Part shown: piece after piece, positions 31,886 to 43,203 of the stretch
How positions within the stretch are numbered: position 1 is the stretch's first letter
Layout: each line of letters opens with the position of its first letter
Assembly: GCA_948567375.1 (NCBI GenBank)
Contig: OX419762.1
Coordinates: 56,463,034 to 56,527,033 of the forward strand
Source: Lunularia cruciata
Lineage: Eukaryota > Streptophyta > Marchantiopsida > Lunulariales > Lunulariaceae
Reading direction: 5' to 3'
Length of the DNA stretch: 64,000 nucleotides
Position numbers and translations under genes: made by a program
The notes under the pieces: model-generated
Databases searched by the model: none
The model's input: only the letters and a program-made list of their open reading frames with translations
What the model was told of the DNA's origin: nothing

Positions 31886-32574
31886 TGTAACACCCATTTG
31901 TGCATGTGTGTGGTATTGTGATATTTAGCTTGGTATTACAAGTACTTAAGAGATATTATTTATGTAGAGACAAAGGATGGTTCTATATTAGTCATGGTTA
32001 GCTAAAGTTAGTCATAGCTAAGATAGATGGACCTTACTTTAGAGGAAGTAGAAAAGATGAGCACCACTATTTTGGATTTTAGTGTGTTGACTTGGTATTA
32101 TTCCTAGGTGTTTGGCTTTGGGGAAAGAGTTGAGAACTCTTGGGCCTGCAAGCCTTTTTGTTTTGGATTCTTCTTTAGTCCAAGGATAGCCCATGTGAAG
32201 GAATCCTTGACTTAGTGGTTGGGTCAAGATAAGACCACATGCTTAGGGGAATATGCCCATGTGAATGGATATTCCTTTCTACTTTTGGACTTTACTTGAC
32301 TTTTAGTCTAGTAACTTGAGTTACTATGGTAATTAGTAACTTTGGTACGTAGCTATTTCACAAGTATATAAACAAGGGGTGAGGAGGTACTCGACATCCT
32401 TTCATTTGCAACTATCTCTCTTATTGAGTTCTCTAGTGAGCAATGTCTTGAGTCTTGGAGTGTTAGCCTTGGAGGAGTATGATGGAGTTCGGGTTCCTTG
32501 CCTTCTTAGTCCATGGTGCGCTACCATAATAGCCATCAGAGGTTCATCCTGAGTGAGAGACAAGCTGGCTCACA
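31886..32574 (+). repeat. A3 3' LTR
   Basis: 689 bp, same length as the 5' LTR, with few substitutions (for example ggctttggggaaag near 32115 and caagctggctcaca at the end). TATA box at 32365-32372. The TSD GTAC follows. Confidence 0.94.
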
Positions 32575-32578
32575 GTAC

Positions 32579-34383
32579 AACCTTCTCCTCCTGATTACGA
32601 AGTAACTCTCATAATCTCTCTTCTTCCCTATATCGTGCTGCTAACTCTCTTTGCCAAAGTTGCTACTTCTCCTCTACACTCTCCATCACCCTATGGAGCT
32701 CTTGATCCTTTGCTGCTACTCTCATAATAGAATGGATAAGTTCTACTCTTGAATCAACAAATTGTTGCTTCAAAATCTCATATTCTGCTACCTGCCTTTC
32801 CCTTGCTATGTCGCTCTTCTTAACAAGCTCTTCTTGATATCTCACTTCTCTCTTCAGGTCTTCAATTACCTGAGTCCTCACTACTGCCTCCGCTCACAGT
32901 ACTCCACTTTCTCTCTGTCCTCGGGTTATGACTTTCTTCAATTTTGAGTTCTCTTCTTCTAATCTTGATAACACATGCAAGACAATCTTTACGTCTGGAC
33001 AAGTCGACTGCATCTCCTTCTTCTTTTGCTCTAACTTCACCAGCAATGGACACACGACCTCCCGCAAATACTCAACCCCATAGCTTGCTACTACCTCCTC
33101 TTGTGTAGCAACTTCTCTTCGTACTTTGTGTTCATCTGATACTCGCTTTCTTCTCTGCACTCTTCATATCAGAACGGACGCCTTGCTTCCTGAGCTTTCA
33201 TTTGCTTCTTCTTTCACGTGACTCGGACCTGCATCGTACTTTGCCTTACGTCGCAAGCAAACTTCCCTCTGAACTGCGATCTTCTTCTTTTTGAGCTCGG
33301 GTACCTCATCTTCCAACTTTGTGTTGTCCTCGGCCTCGGTCTCTGCCTGCACTTCTTCTTCCTCCTCTGCAGCAGCTGGTCCCCGATGTCATTTCTCCTC
33401 CTTCATCATTGTTGCAACTTGTATCTCCACTCTACAGCGTTAGCTCGGGCTCCTCCTCATGTTCAGAGTCTTTGGTCTTGTGCTCAGCGTAACCTTCCGA
33501 GTCTTCATCTTCCGACTCAATGACCACCATGCCTCGGGTTTCCTCTTCTTGTCTTCTAAGGTTTTGTCTTGTCTTTAGCTTTGACCTGCCGACTTTGCTT
33601 CTTCAATTTTGGAGTACTCACTTCTATCTCCACATTCTTCCCCGTCTTCTTGTAGTACTTGTTGGTGCTTCTAATTTGTAGGATGTACTGCTGGTCCTCT
33701 ATGTCAACTTCCCTTCTCAAATCAGGATGGAAATGTGACACCATCCTACTGTGCTCTGCCGAGTTCAGCAAATTCAACCCAAGGTAGAAATGAGCTGCAA
33801 ATGGCACCATGTAGTGTGGAGGCAATTTATCCTGTAGATTCCACACCATTTGTCGTATTCTCCCATGGAAACACCTCGCCCAATTAATTGGTTCTCTTGC
33901 AAACAAGTTGTGAAAGAATACCGCTTGGTGTTTCATCACATAGGTTGTTCTCTCCGGCTTTAGGATTGCCATCAGAGCACTCACAATTCCTCTCTTGACA
34001 AGGTCTTTGTAAATCTCCATTTTGTACCCATTCTTCATCCGCTTTGATGAGAATGCATCCCTCACTTCTTGGGTTTCCTCGGCTATCTCTCCCTTCCCCA
34101 AGAACATGGCACCCTGCTCCGTGCATGTTTCCTTCTCGAGTACTAACTTCCAATCCGACTCTGTCCAATGAGCAGGATTTCCTCTCTTCCCTTCTTCCTC
34201 GGGTCCATCGAGACACTTGCTCTCGATGATCTCTGCCATAAAACTTGGAAAACTCACATTCCAATTCCACGCCAAGAAGGTGATCCAAAGTAGGCTCAAG
34301 ACTTTGATCCTCGTGATCACATCTAACCTCCGAATTGCATGATTTCTCATTGCAAATTTGGAGCTCTTCTTTCCTCCTCCCAT
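32579..34383 (-). pseudogene. LTR-encoded protein, L3 copy, N-terminal part
   Basis: Starts at minus-strand ATG 34383-34381 (MGGGKKSSK). The first 275 codons (34383-33556) are open, the longest intact stretch of the conserved N-terminal domain in the window. Blocks are ITFLAWNWNVSFPSFMAEI, DGPEEEGKRGNPAHWTESDW, IVSALMAILKPERTTYVM, QAVFFHNLF, WARCFHGRIRQM and FYLGLNLLNSAE. An acidic region and a Lys/Glu-rich coiled coil follow with some stops (33352-32663). No catalytic or membrane motif is evident. The Trp/His-rich domain is unassigned; coiled-coil oligomerisation is an inference from composition. Confidence 0.78.
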
Positions 34384-34802
34384 CTCTCTTGCTTTCTCAC
34401 TGTCTCTCTATTTCACTCTTGCGACTTCTCCCTTACACACTAGTGTGTTTCCAACTCTATTTCCCTTCCCACGATCACCTACAGGACAACTTCTCAATAG
34501 CAAAGGAAAATTACTTGACATTGCATCATTGCGAGTTCAATTTTTATAGAGTTGCACTTTCTTCATCTTTCTTCACTTTGAGTTTCTACTAAGAAATCAC
34601 ACCTCTTGCATGCACCCGTCATTGTCAATCATACTTTGTGCGTATGGGCCGCCGGCTTTTGATTGGTCCCTTCTTGAATTTCTCGCCCGACAAAAGGTTG
34701 TTAGACAAACTTTGCCTTGGGTTGAGCTCCCCCCAATACGAAGACTCCTTACTTTGGGTTGTATGCTGATAAGGCATTTTTGTGTACTTTGCCGTATGAC
34801 CC
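32579..34802 (-). repeat. Solo LTR L3, segment 2
   Basis: Middle of L3 between the A3 and B insertions. It contains most of the LTR protein on the minus strand and, further right, the U3 sequence (34385-34802) matching 11170-11640 of S1. It ends with GACCC (34798-34802), the TSD of the B element, and resumes at 58733. Confidence 0.9.
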
Positions 34803-35370
34803 TATGGTACCCATATTTTTTTGTTTTTCTATGGTTAGTCGTGTTTAAGAGATGAAGTAAGCACTGAAAGTTGAATTGCGGACAAAGAATGGACGGAAGT
34901 AACGTTGGAGGAAATCCAAAGAAGATGACATCGGATCCGATGATGGAGGTACTCGGAGGAGGAGTATGCTGGAAAAGAATCCAAAGATCACCGTCTTCGG
35001 GTTTGAAGACACAAGAAAGACAAAGACCGTTTAACAACCTCTGTACGTGGCAAGAAAGTACATTTCAAGAAACGGCGGGAGCAGAAGAAGCATGTCTTGA
35101 CAATGACCGGGAGTTGCATGCAGAAGAGAGAAATTTGCAGCCAAAATCAACTGAAGAATGATTGCAATTCCGGGTAATATAAAATTGCAACTGCGCAAGG
35201 AAAAGTTGAATACTCCGAGTAAATTTCCAATTCCTTTGAGTAGTTGCCCTGCAGTAATGCATGTCCGGAAGCCCATCGAGAGTGAGATTTTCTGAAACCC
35301 TGAGGGAGTTAGAGTGTCTCGTCTAGGAGAGGGTCTCATCTTCCAACATCGTAGAACAAGAGAATAGATC

Positions 35371-37685
35371 ATAGCAAAGAAGGTGGCCAATGCGTTGGCG
35401 GTGCGAGGTTTTGCAATTTGAAGGGTAGATGTAGTAGCTAGAATCATAGTCTTGATTAGACTTTGTATTACTTTTTTAGCATGGAACTAGAATTTCAGTT
35501 TTCCGAGAGTGATGGCAGAGATCGCTGCCAGTAATTGTGAGGAGGGTCCCAAGGTAGAAGGGAAGAGAGGCAATCCGGCTTGATGGATTGAGTCGGATTG
35601 GAAGTTAGTATTGGGAAGAGAAGCAGGAGAACCAACGGGGATCACCTTCTATTGGAAGTGTGATGCTGTAGAGGAGACGGCGGAGATCCGCAATTTGTTC
35701 TTTGCTCCGAGAACCACGAATAGTTACAAGGTGGAGTCCTATCAGGATCCGATCCGAAGAAGTATTGTGGGGGCGATGATGGCCATGTTGAAGCCAAAAC
35801 AAACCACCTACATGAACATGCAATAGGTTGTCTTCTTCCATCAAATGTTTGCAGGAGCTCTAGTGAATTGGGCAAAGTGCTTTCACCACCGAATGAGGCA
35901 GATGGTGGTGAATTGGCAAACAAGCTCGCCACCACATTATTTTGCACCATTTGAAGCCCACTTCTACTTCAGACTGAACTTACTAACCAAAGAAGAGCAT
36001 CATTGTATGGTGTCTCACATGCATCCCGATTTACGACAGGAAGTCGACAAGGAAGAGCGCCAGTATATGCTGCATCTTTGAGCAAATGACAAATACTTCG
36101 CAAAGACTGGACAGTGGAAAGTCAAAGAAATTACTAGTCCAAAGATGAAGAAATGTGGCAAACCCAAAGAAGCAAGGTTGCCTCCCATGCAAAGGAAGAC
36201 TTGGTGGCTGATGTTGAAGACGGCAAAGATCGTAAAAGAGGCATCATCGGGATCGGAGTCTGGAGAAGAGACTGAGTCGCAAGAGGAGGAATCAGAAGAA
36301 GAGGAGCTCACACTGAAAAGTGAGGAGTCTGGGAGCGATAGCAATAGGGAGCCAGAGGTCCAGCAATCGGTAGCAGTAAGTGAGGCTTGTTAGGTGATGG
36401 TGGTGAACAAGTCAAGACCAGAAGAGAAAGCATAGAATCCCGTGGGGCCGAGTTCAAGAGGCCAAGACGAAGAAAGAGCCGAAACAATGAAGATACAAAG
36501 ATCGCGACTTTGGATGAAGGAGCCGATGACGGAGGAGACTCTATACGAAGATGCCAATGAAGAGGAAGAAAACTTCAGCGGGATATCCTATTTGACGAAG
36601 GTGGTCACACCGTTGCTGGAGCTATTGAAGGAGCATCAAAGAGTAATTCCCCAAGATCGCAAGAAGAGGATAAACAAATTGCAGATGGTGAAGTATTTGT
36701 TGAGTGAAGTGAAGGAGTTGCAGGAGCAACAAGTCCAAAGAAGCAAGGAAGTGGAAGGACTTTGGAGGGAGGAAGGCTTGATGAAGAAAACTCTGACTAT
36801 GCTACAAGAAAGCTGCAAAGGAAAAGAAACTGCAAAGGCGAGTTGGAGAATTCAAGGAACAAGCGATGTGGCTCAACAAGATGAAGGAAGAAGTGAGTGA
36901 TGTGTGCATTGAGAATGTTCATTTGAAGGCAATGAACATCGTAATGGAGCAAGAGTTGGACAGTTTAAAGAAAAGTGCAGCAGCAAAAGATCAAGCATGG
37001 CAGAGAGAGTTGGCAGCTAGGCAAGAAGAAGAAGATCGGTTGCGAGAACTTGTCAGGAGCGCGGAACAGCAGAGCGTGCAGTATGCAGAGGAGAAGAAGA
37101 TGCTTGCTATAGAATACGAAGATGAGTTGAAGATGTATCGTGAGGAATTGAAGGTGGAGCGCTCTTGAGGATATGCATTGGAGTCAGTAGGGGAAGTTGC
37201 AGGAAAGTAAAGAGCAATCTTAAGCATGGAGGCTGAAGGGAGATTGGAGGAGGCTCGCCTACATGAGTTGAAGTTGCTTGTGCAGGAAACTCAGAAGAGA
37301 AAGGCCAAGGATGTGGACATGAACACCTTATTGATTCGATTGAGAGAACGCGTAGATAGGAAAATGTTAGATGTAGAGAACAATGTTAGTCTTAGACTAG
37401 ATTTAGTCAATTCGGAATTAGAGAAGATTCGGGTAGTGTGACAGTGGAGACAAAACCCGATGTTGCAAAAGTAGGAATACAAGTGTCATCGGACTTGATG
37501 ATTGACACATTAGGTCAGGAGATAAGGATGTAGATGGATGACCCATGAGCTCAATTGTAGATTGTAGTGTAGAAGAAGTAGAAGTAGTGAAGGACTTGGT
37601 GGAATGTGCCATACCCAAAGAAGGAGAAATAGTAGGAAGATCATCAGGTTTGGAAGCCAATGATGAGGTAGACATTGGATCGTGA
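35371..37685 (+). pseudogene. LTR-encoded protein, B 5' LTR copy
   Basis: Corresponds to 55584-57938. The start codon has decayed to ATA (35371). The N-terminal domain is readable in 35400-36080 (NYKVESYQDPIRRSIVGAMMA-like region, NWAKCFHHRMRQMVVNWQ, FYFRLNLLTKEE). The acidic linker is SGSESGEETESQEEESEEE (36236-36310), and the coiled coil (36600-37170) includes KELQEQQVQRSKEVEGL. The C-terminus is NTLLIRLRERVDRKMLDVEN and IPKEGEIVGRSSGLEA. Several stops (for example 35823, 36079 and 36391) interrupt it. Confidence 0.75.
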
Positions 37686-37808
37686 TAAAAGTCAATTTTG
37701 AGATAGGAAGAGGCAGATATGAAGAGATAGATTGTCACTTAGGATCTGCAGGTAGGAAGAGATGTTAGGAGGCGGTGCCTAGGTAGGAAAGTCTACCGTT
37801 TGCTTCAG

Positions 37809-37816
37809 TATTTAAG
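37809..37816 (+). promoter_or_regulatory. TATA-like box of family B LTR
   Basis: The sequence tatttaag occurs in gtatttaagtggagc and recurs at about 58060 and 63644. Position relative to the LTR end (about 675 bp) fits a U3/R boundary, but no start site is demonstrated. Confidence 0.4.
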
Positions 37817-38494
37817 TGGAGCATTTGCAGTACAATATTGTTCAGTATTCAAATTTCTGAAGATAGATAAAGTGAAGTGTTGTTCTTAGTACTCGTCGCT
37901 TAAGCTTAATTCAAATTGTCAATTTCATGTTTGTTTTTGTGAGTGTGTGGAGAATTCCAAAGAGCAAGTCAGTGTGCCTGTGGATGTTGGAATCTGCAGC
38001 CTTGATCTTCATTCTGTGTGTTTGATCCTGAGTGAAGTGCATCGGAGCAATGCCTTGACACGTTGGAGAGGAATTGTAGTGTTGGTAGTATTCTACATTG
38101 GTGAGTGCAGCACAAAATTGATGTGAAGCAATTTTGATCAAGGAAGTTGTGCCTTCAGTGGAGGGGTGGAACACAATTTTGAGGCAAAAGCAATCTTTGT
38201 AGTGAAGTGCCGTCTTTGGGATAATCTGAATCATCACGATCAAGAGTTGTTTGGACAGAATTTGCTATGATGTGATTATGTGTGTGTATTCGTGACAAGT
38301 TATCAAGATTGTGAGCTTGTTACTCTCTTCTAGGTGTAGTTTCTACCTAAGAGATTAAAGAAGACATCAAGAAGAACTATAATTGTGACTTTTGACTTCG
38401 TATTTGACCAATTCTGACTCGTATCTCTGCGGGATTGAACTTTACTTACCCGATTACTGCAAAAGTGATATTTGCCGGGTTGTCACATGAATTT

Positions 38495-38512
38495 TGGTGC
38501 CGCTGCCGGGGA
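38495..38512 (+). other. B element primer-binding site (tRNA-Asp type)
   Basis: tggtgccgctgccgggga begins 7 bases after the LTR. It differs at two positions from the recalled complement of the plant tRNA-Asp 3' end (TGGCGCCGTTGCCGGGGA). Confidence 0.78.
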
Positions 38513-38575
38513 TACAAATCTCGGAAGTGGGAGAATACAAAGCCAAATTCAAAATTGGGTGTCCACGCAATATGA

Positions 38576-41184
38576 ATGTCTGCATCAAGAGAACAACGGG
38601 AAGAGAGAGCTCAAAGACAAGCAGTGCAGCATGAAGAAGATGAACGTTTGAAAGCCCCATCCACTATAGAAAAAATTTAATGAGAAGAGTTGGACTTTCA
38701 ACTCCTTCACGAAGTGCAAGAACCCCTGCGCAAACTTGACCAAAAGAGATGTGAAGGAGGGTGGCAAGGCTACTTTTTGTCCCCCTCTTCCAAGAAAAAG
38801 AAAGACTCGAGTAGGCAGACATACGTGCTACAATCCAGTACACCGACTTCCCCTTAAGCTGTAAAGGAAGTTGATTTCATTAAGAAGTTTGTTCGAGAAA
38901 AGACAACACAAACACTTACGGAAGAAGAGTGTCAGCATCTGGTACGAACAATTCCCCGGTTATCTCGAAGAAGGTTCAAAGACCAGATTGAAGTTGTGGA
39001 ACCTCTTACTTCTGATAGGGTTAAAGTTGACACAACCAGAGAAGAAGAAATTGTCAAAGAAGACACCAATTTGAACTTGACAAATTGGAACCCGTGGGCA
39101 AACAACATGGCGTCCATACCAAGTAGCTCTTTGGTTCCCGTAAGTTCAAACTTACCACAACCAAATCAGCCGCACCGAGCAATGTCTTTGTTACCCGTAA
39201 CCCGACATGTTTATCAAAAGTATAAAGGTACAGAGCAAGACAAAGATTCTGACAAATTTATCAAGGAATTCAAAGTCATTTCCTTTGCCAACAAGGAACA
39301 TGACTCCGTGGATCAACTGTGGATTTTTCCAAGTCTGCTCCAAAAGAAGGCTCGGAGTTGGTATACTCATGTAACACAAAAAGGATTCACACTAGCAGAT
39401 AGGGCAGACTTACAAAATGGCTTCCTAGAACGATTTTAGGAAGTGGATTATGATACAAGTGTCTTCGTGGCACTTAATGATTTGGATTGAGGAAAGAAGG
39501 AAAAATTGAGAGATTACTCTCAGCAGTTCATGGCCTTATTGAACCGAGTCTCGAAGCAATTTGGGGTGGTGGGTTATTCCCATACCCAAGCCATTACCTG
39601 GTTTCTTGGCGGGCTTTCACCGGAGATTCAAATCTTTGCCAGGGAGAGGAATGTAACTTCTTTGGACAAAGTCCTCAAACATGTCGCCTGATATGAGGCG
39701 GCTCATTCTAACTCATCCAGTAACCAAAGAAATCGTGAGAAGAAGGGCAAGAAGCCAAGATGACAAGCTTCATGTAGTACTTCTCCTTCTTTGGAAGAAG
39801 CCTCTACATCTTCTAGTTCTTCTTTGAAATCCGATGAAGAACCCAAGACAAGAAAAATACAAAGACGTGGAGGAAAGAAGCCAGTAACACCGCCAGTAAA
39901 GAATATATCTAAGGCGGATCAGAAGTTGGAAACTCTTATTAAAGAGTTCATGGATTTCAAGATCCAGATGATTGGGGCGAAGGACCAAAGAAAACCCCTG
40001 TCATTTGGGCGACCAAATGTGTGGTGCATTGCGTGTGGTGAATCTGGCCACGCTAATACAGAGTGTTTAACTCGTACGGCATTTCAAGTGCAACAAATGG
40101 ATTGGGTCCCCGGATGGGATCAAGGCAAAGAAGAAGAGACGGTATACCAAACCCAAGAAATACAGCCTCCATTAAGCCCATCATATCAAGGTCCCAGGTT
40201 TGGACCACGCAAGTATAATCCTATTGCTCCTCCACGAAGACCCCCGATGGGTGGTCAAAATTGACCTAAAAATGTTGCATCGGGTGCTTGTTATAATTGT
40301 GGCTCGATGGGACATTGGTCTCCAAATTGTCTAGAGCCAAGATGACAAATTGGGTACGTCCCCCTTTGTGGGAATTGTAAAGGATTGGGGCACACAAGAA
40401 ATCAGTGCCCGCAACCACCCAATCTGAAGCTCCCTGTCAAGTATGTTCAAACTCCCGCCGAGCGTGCTGCGTTCCAGTCAAAGGGGGACACTAATGTCAA
40501 TTGTATTACACTTGAGGAAGAGAGGCCTCAAGAGGGGAGTCCATCTTCAGAAGGAGAATGGCTGGACCTCAAAATTTTGAAGGTAGAAACTTGCGCGAAG
40601 AGGAAGAATTGAGCTTCTGAAGAAGCAAGTATTGCGTCTTCTTCCTCACAGAAAATGAAGAGATTATGACCAAAAGCTATACTTTTTGCGAAGGAGGAAA
40701 AGGTCCTAGCAAAAGCCAAAGCAAAAGCCCTTCAGAAAGAAATTAAGGAAGCACTACTACGCACGCGGAAGATGAGTGTGGAGGAAAATACAAAGACACA
40801 ACCTCTCATATTTCTGGCAGATATCAGGTCTGAAGTGAAAGACTTGATCCAAGCCGAAGTTGGTCAACCCGATGATCATCGGGTCAAGCACCTACGCACT
40901 CCGGTTACCATCCTCAAGCATCCCGAAGTTCACTTTGAACAGGCAAACAATTTAGAACCAAAGCCAAAGACTAAGCAGGTAAAATTGGGGGAGTTCCACA
41001 GTATGATATTGTGGCAGATATGGCGTCTACAAGCACGAATGGCACATTTAAACAATTATGGGAGGACAATAAGCTTGATAAAAAGCAGCTAAGTTCAGCC
41101 CTTAAGAAAGTATTGGCGATGACCAAGAAAGACTTGCTCGCAATTTATTGTATTGAACAGGAAGATTTGGGATATCTCGAGGTG
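38576..41184 (+). pseudogene. gag: B element Gag with three zinc knuckles
   Basis: Start chosen at ATG 38576 (MSASREQREERAQRQ), the first ATG in the frame that leads into the capsid region. In-frame stops occur, for example near 38678 and 38854. Capsid-like sequence lies at 39190-39690 (VYQKYKGTEQDKDSDKFIKEF, KARSWYTHV, LRDYSQQFMALLNRV, FLGGLSPEIQ). A Ser/Lys-rich linker follows. Three CCHC knuckles are CIACGESGHANTEC (40025-40066), CYNCGSMGHWSPNC (40289-40330) and CGNCKGLGHTRNQC (40367-40408). A charged tail leads into protease and is interrupted at 41184 by element C. Several stops are of the CGA-to-TGA type. Confidence 0.85.
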
Positions 41185-41847
41185 TGTCATGCGTATATAC
41201 ATTGCTACACAACATACATCGCTGTCAACATCATACACTATAGAAGCACAACTCATACATAAGTCATACATAGACTCTAAAGTGCCACAATAATCAGATT
41301 GCTTAACACTCTCAACTCAACTCAACTCAGATGAGTACTTGATTTGTCACTCTATAAACTGCCAACAACTGGGCACTGATTACAGTCAAGCCACACCCAC
41401 TCAAGCATAGAGAATCCAGGTGACGCTTGCCGGCCTCTGTCCACCATAGCCAGGAACTTGAAGGCTCAACATCAGAGAAGTGAGCTCTCTGGAGCTCACT
41501 TTGAAACTATACCCCCTGGACTCGAGCTAGCATTGAAACCCTAACAGTCCCGCTGACAGCACACTCGACGGTGCAAACGGTGCAAAGTGACGGTGGGCCC
41601 CACCGTGAAGTCAATACCCCAAACACAAAATCTATCCGTCGGAAAGTAGTCTCTAAGAAATTGCTAGAATAACTCTAACTACTATCACTTGAGCTCCGGT
41701 GTCCGAGCATCTAGATGCGGAACTACAAATGGTGTGACAGCTGTTGTGCGTATATACATCGCTACACAACATACATCGCTGTCAACATCATACACTATAG
41801 AAGCACAACTCACACATAAGTCATACATAGACTCTAAAGTGCCACAA
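41185..41847 (-). repeat. Element C 3' LTR region, rearranged (X-Y-X' structure)
   Basis: Three blocks can be seen. X (41185-41290) and X' (41745-41847) are near-identical copies of about 105 bp. Between them Y (41291-41739) matches the outer 450 bp of the right LTR (51265-51717). The rest of the right LTR (50403-51264) has no counterpart here. The polypurine tract is next to X', not next to Y. This is not a normal LTR pair. Confidence 0.7.
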
Positions 41848-41861
41848 TTGCCCCCCAAGCT
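41848..41861 (-). other. Element C polypurine tract
   Basis: Reads agcttggggggcaa on the minus strand, directly before the X' block. It is the expected plus-strand primer for the 3' LTR. Confidence 0.6.
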
Positions 41862-42021
41862 GGCGGTTAGGTCCCTCTAACTCTAGATAGCCATCTACTC
41901 TAAGTATATGGTATACTCTCTAATGGGCAAAGATCAAGAGGCCGGGTGCTATGGAGCCCCATCGTTAGTTGCCTATTTGCAATCTATACCATATAAAGAA
42001 TGAACTAGCTATAGGTCAAGT

Positions 42022-42156
42022 ACATCTAGGACATAACCACTATCTCTTAGGAACCACCGTGAGGGGAGGAGTCAAACATGCCATATGCCATCCTCTCAAA
42101 CAGCTATCACACACTAACATAGTAGCAGCTCCACCAGAAGAGCCACATAACATACA
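42022..42156 (-). pseudogene. Element C: C-terminal PHD finger of the polyprotein
   Basis: The minus strand reads CMLCGSS ... LVCDSCLRGWHMACLTPP, then after one in-frame TAG (42042-42040) WLCPRC. This supplies all eight zinc ligands of a C4HC3 PHD finger: C-x2-C, C-x2-C, H-x2-C and C-x2-C, with the conserved Trp two residues before the last Cys pair. It lies downstream of an integrase C-terminal segment (VLEGRDGVVWKDHVRNC, in the open stretch 42315-42040). PHD fingers commonly read histone H3 tails. In chromoviruses a chromodomain occupies this place, so target-site reading is a reasonable inference. Confidence 0.85.
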
Positions 42157-43160
42157 CCTCAAGCCTGCATGTACAAATGCAAAGCTTGGGTCCATAGTAC
42201 CATCAATGTTTGGGAGGTGGCATGGCGCACAATTGCGCACATGATCCTTCCAAACAACACCATCACGTCCTTCTAACACAAGGACTCTAGATGGCAAAAC
42301 CTTGCGCACTCTCAAGATAGTGCGGCCTGTAGAAACATCAAGTGTCGTCGGTGTTGTCTGCTATAGATATACATAATCACCTGGATGAAATTGATGGATC
42401 GAGGGTCTATAACCTCCACCTCAAATGGTAGCATAGCCTAAAGTATCTTTATGCTGAGCAATTGCCAAGTTCTCAAAGGCCATAGGCAATCATTCGCCGA
42501 AAGATCTCTGCCCGCTGAGAACATGCGCTCATCCATACATTGGGGTCATCCAAGTCCAAAAATACGGTAACATCTCAATGAATGGCTGCAGGTAAATCTG
42601 GATCTCGTCCATAGAGTAGAAAGTATGGAGAGAAGGATGCTAAGGAGGCTTGCCGGCTGAACCGATAGCCCATGGCCAACCAAGGTAACTCAAGATCCCA
42701 ATCTCCCAAGTGGCCTCTCTGCAAACCATACTCTTTGCAATCCTCTCTTCACCGTCTGAACCACTCTCTCTACTAAGCCATCTGCCTCAGTGTGATCTCG
42801 GGATGTAGTACGATGATCAATCAAAGCCTTGTCACACAAGACCTGAAACTCCCCCAAGAACTTTGTACCCTGATCAGTCAAAACCTTGGCTGGTGCACCA
42901 AAATGACAAAGAACTCGATCCATGAACAAGTAAGTTGTCCCTTCACTAGACCTGTCAGGAAGTGCCACCAACTCAATCCACTTGGAGAAGTGCTCCACCA
43001 TCACCAAAACATACCAATGATGTCTCACAATCAACAGTAAAGGTCCGGCAAAGTCCAAACTCCAACGGTAACCCAATCCTATGATAGGTAATGTGTAACT
43101 GTGGTGTAGGAGCATTGAATGATGCTCTAACTCGATCACAAACCACACATCTAGCAACAA
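42157..43160 (-). pseudogene. pol: Element C integrase core and C-terminal region
   Basis: The open stretch 43160-42690 holds the catalytic core with SLDFAGPL (D36), VLTDQGTKF (D96) and ADGLVERVVQ (E131) of the D,D,E triad. A broken segment follows to 42316 with HQFHPGDYVYL. The open stretch 42315-42040 (TILRVRKVLPSRVLVL equivalent) then leads into the PHD finger. The upstream zinc-binding part is in 43204-43686 (HAHEELGHFGVKRTYSLL). Integrase would insert the cDNA in the nucleus. Stops are frequent, so it is non-functional. Confidence 0.87.
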
Positions 43161-43203
43161 ACTGCTATACCTCGGTCTGCATACTGCGCCACCAATAATG
43201 ACT

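Larger units (their letters stand above)
24758..32574 (+). mobile_element. Ty3/gypsy family A element A3
   Basis: 7.8-kb element with LTRs at 24758-25446 and 31886-32574, both 689 bp and nearly identical. The TSD is GTAC (24754-24757 and 32575-32578). Gag-protease is a single open frame of 667 codons. A frameshift in the linker, a TGA at 30716 and TAA at 31364 interrupt the rest. This is the most intact family A copy in the window and probably among the youngest insertions. It is inserted in L3. Confidence 0.95.
34803..38487 (+). repeat. B element 5' LTR (3.7 kb)
   Basis: Begins TATGGTACCC (TG to TA change relative to TGTGGTACCC in the 3' LTR) and ends GCCGGGTTGTCACA. It contains the LTR ORF, then a TATA-like tatttaag near 37811 followed by about 675 bp to the LTR end, which places the ORF in U3. 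In its first 150 bp most differences from the 3' LTR are CG versus TG or CA. Confidence 0.9.

Noticed and set aside
37600-38490. A conventional short LTR of about 0.7 kb for family B, with the coiled-coil ORF as an internal 3' ORF
   Set aside because: Similarity between the two ends runs continuously from 34803/55017, the purine tract lies directly before 55017, and the TSD GACCC flanks exactly those points.
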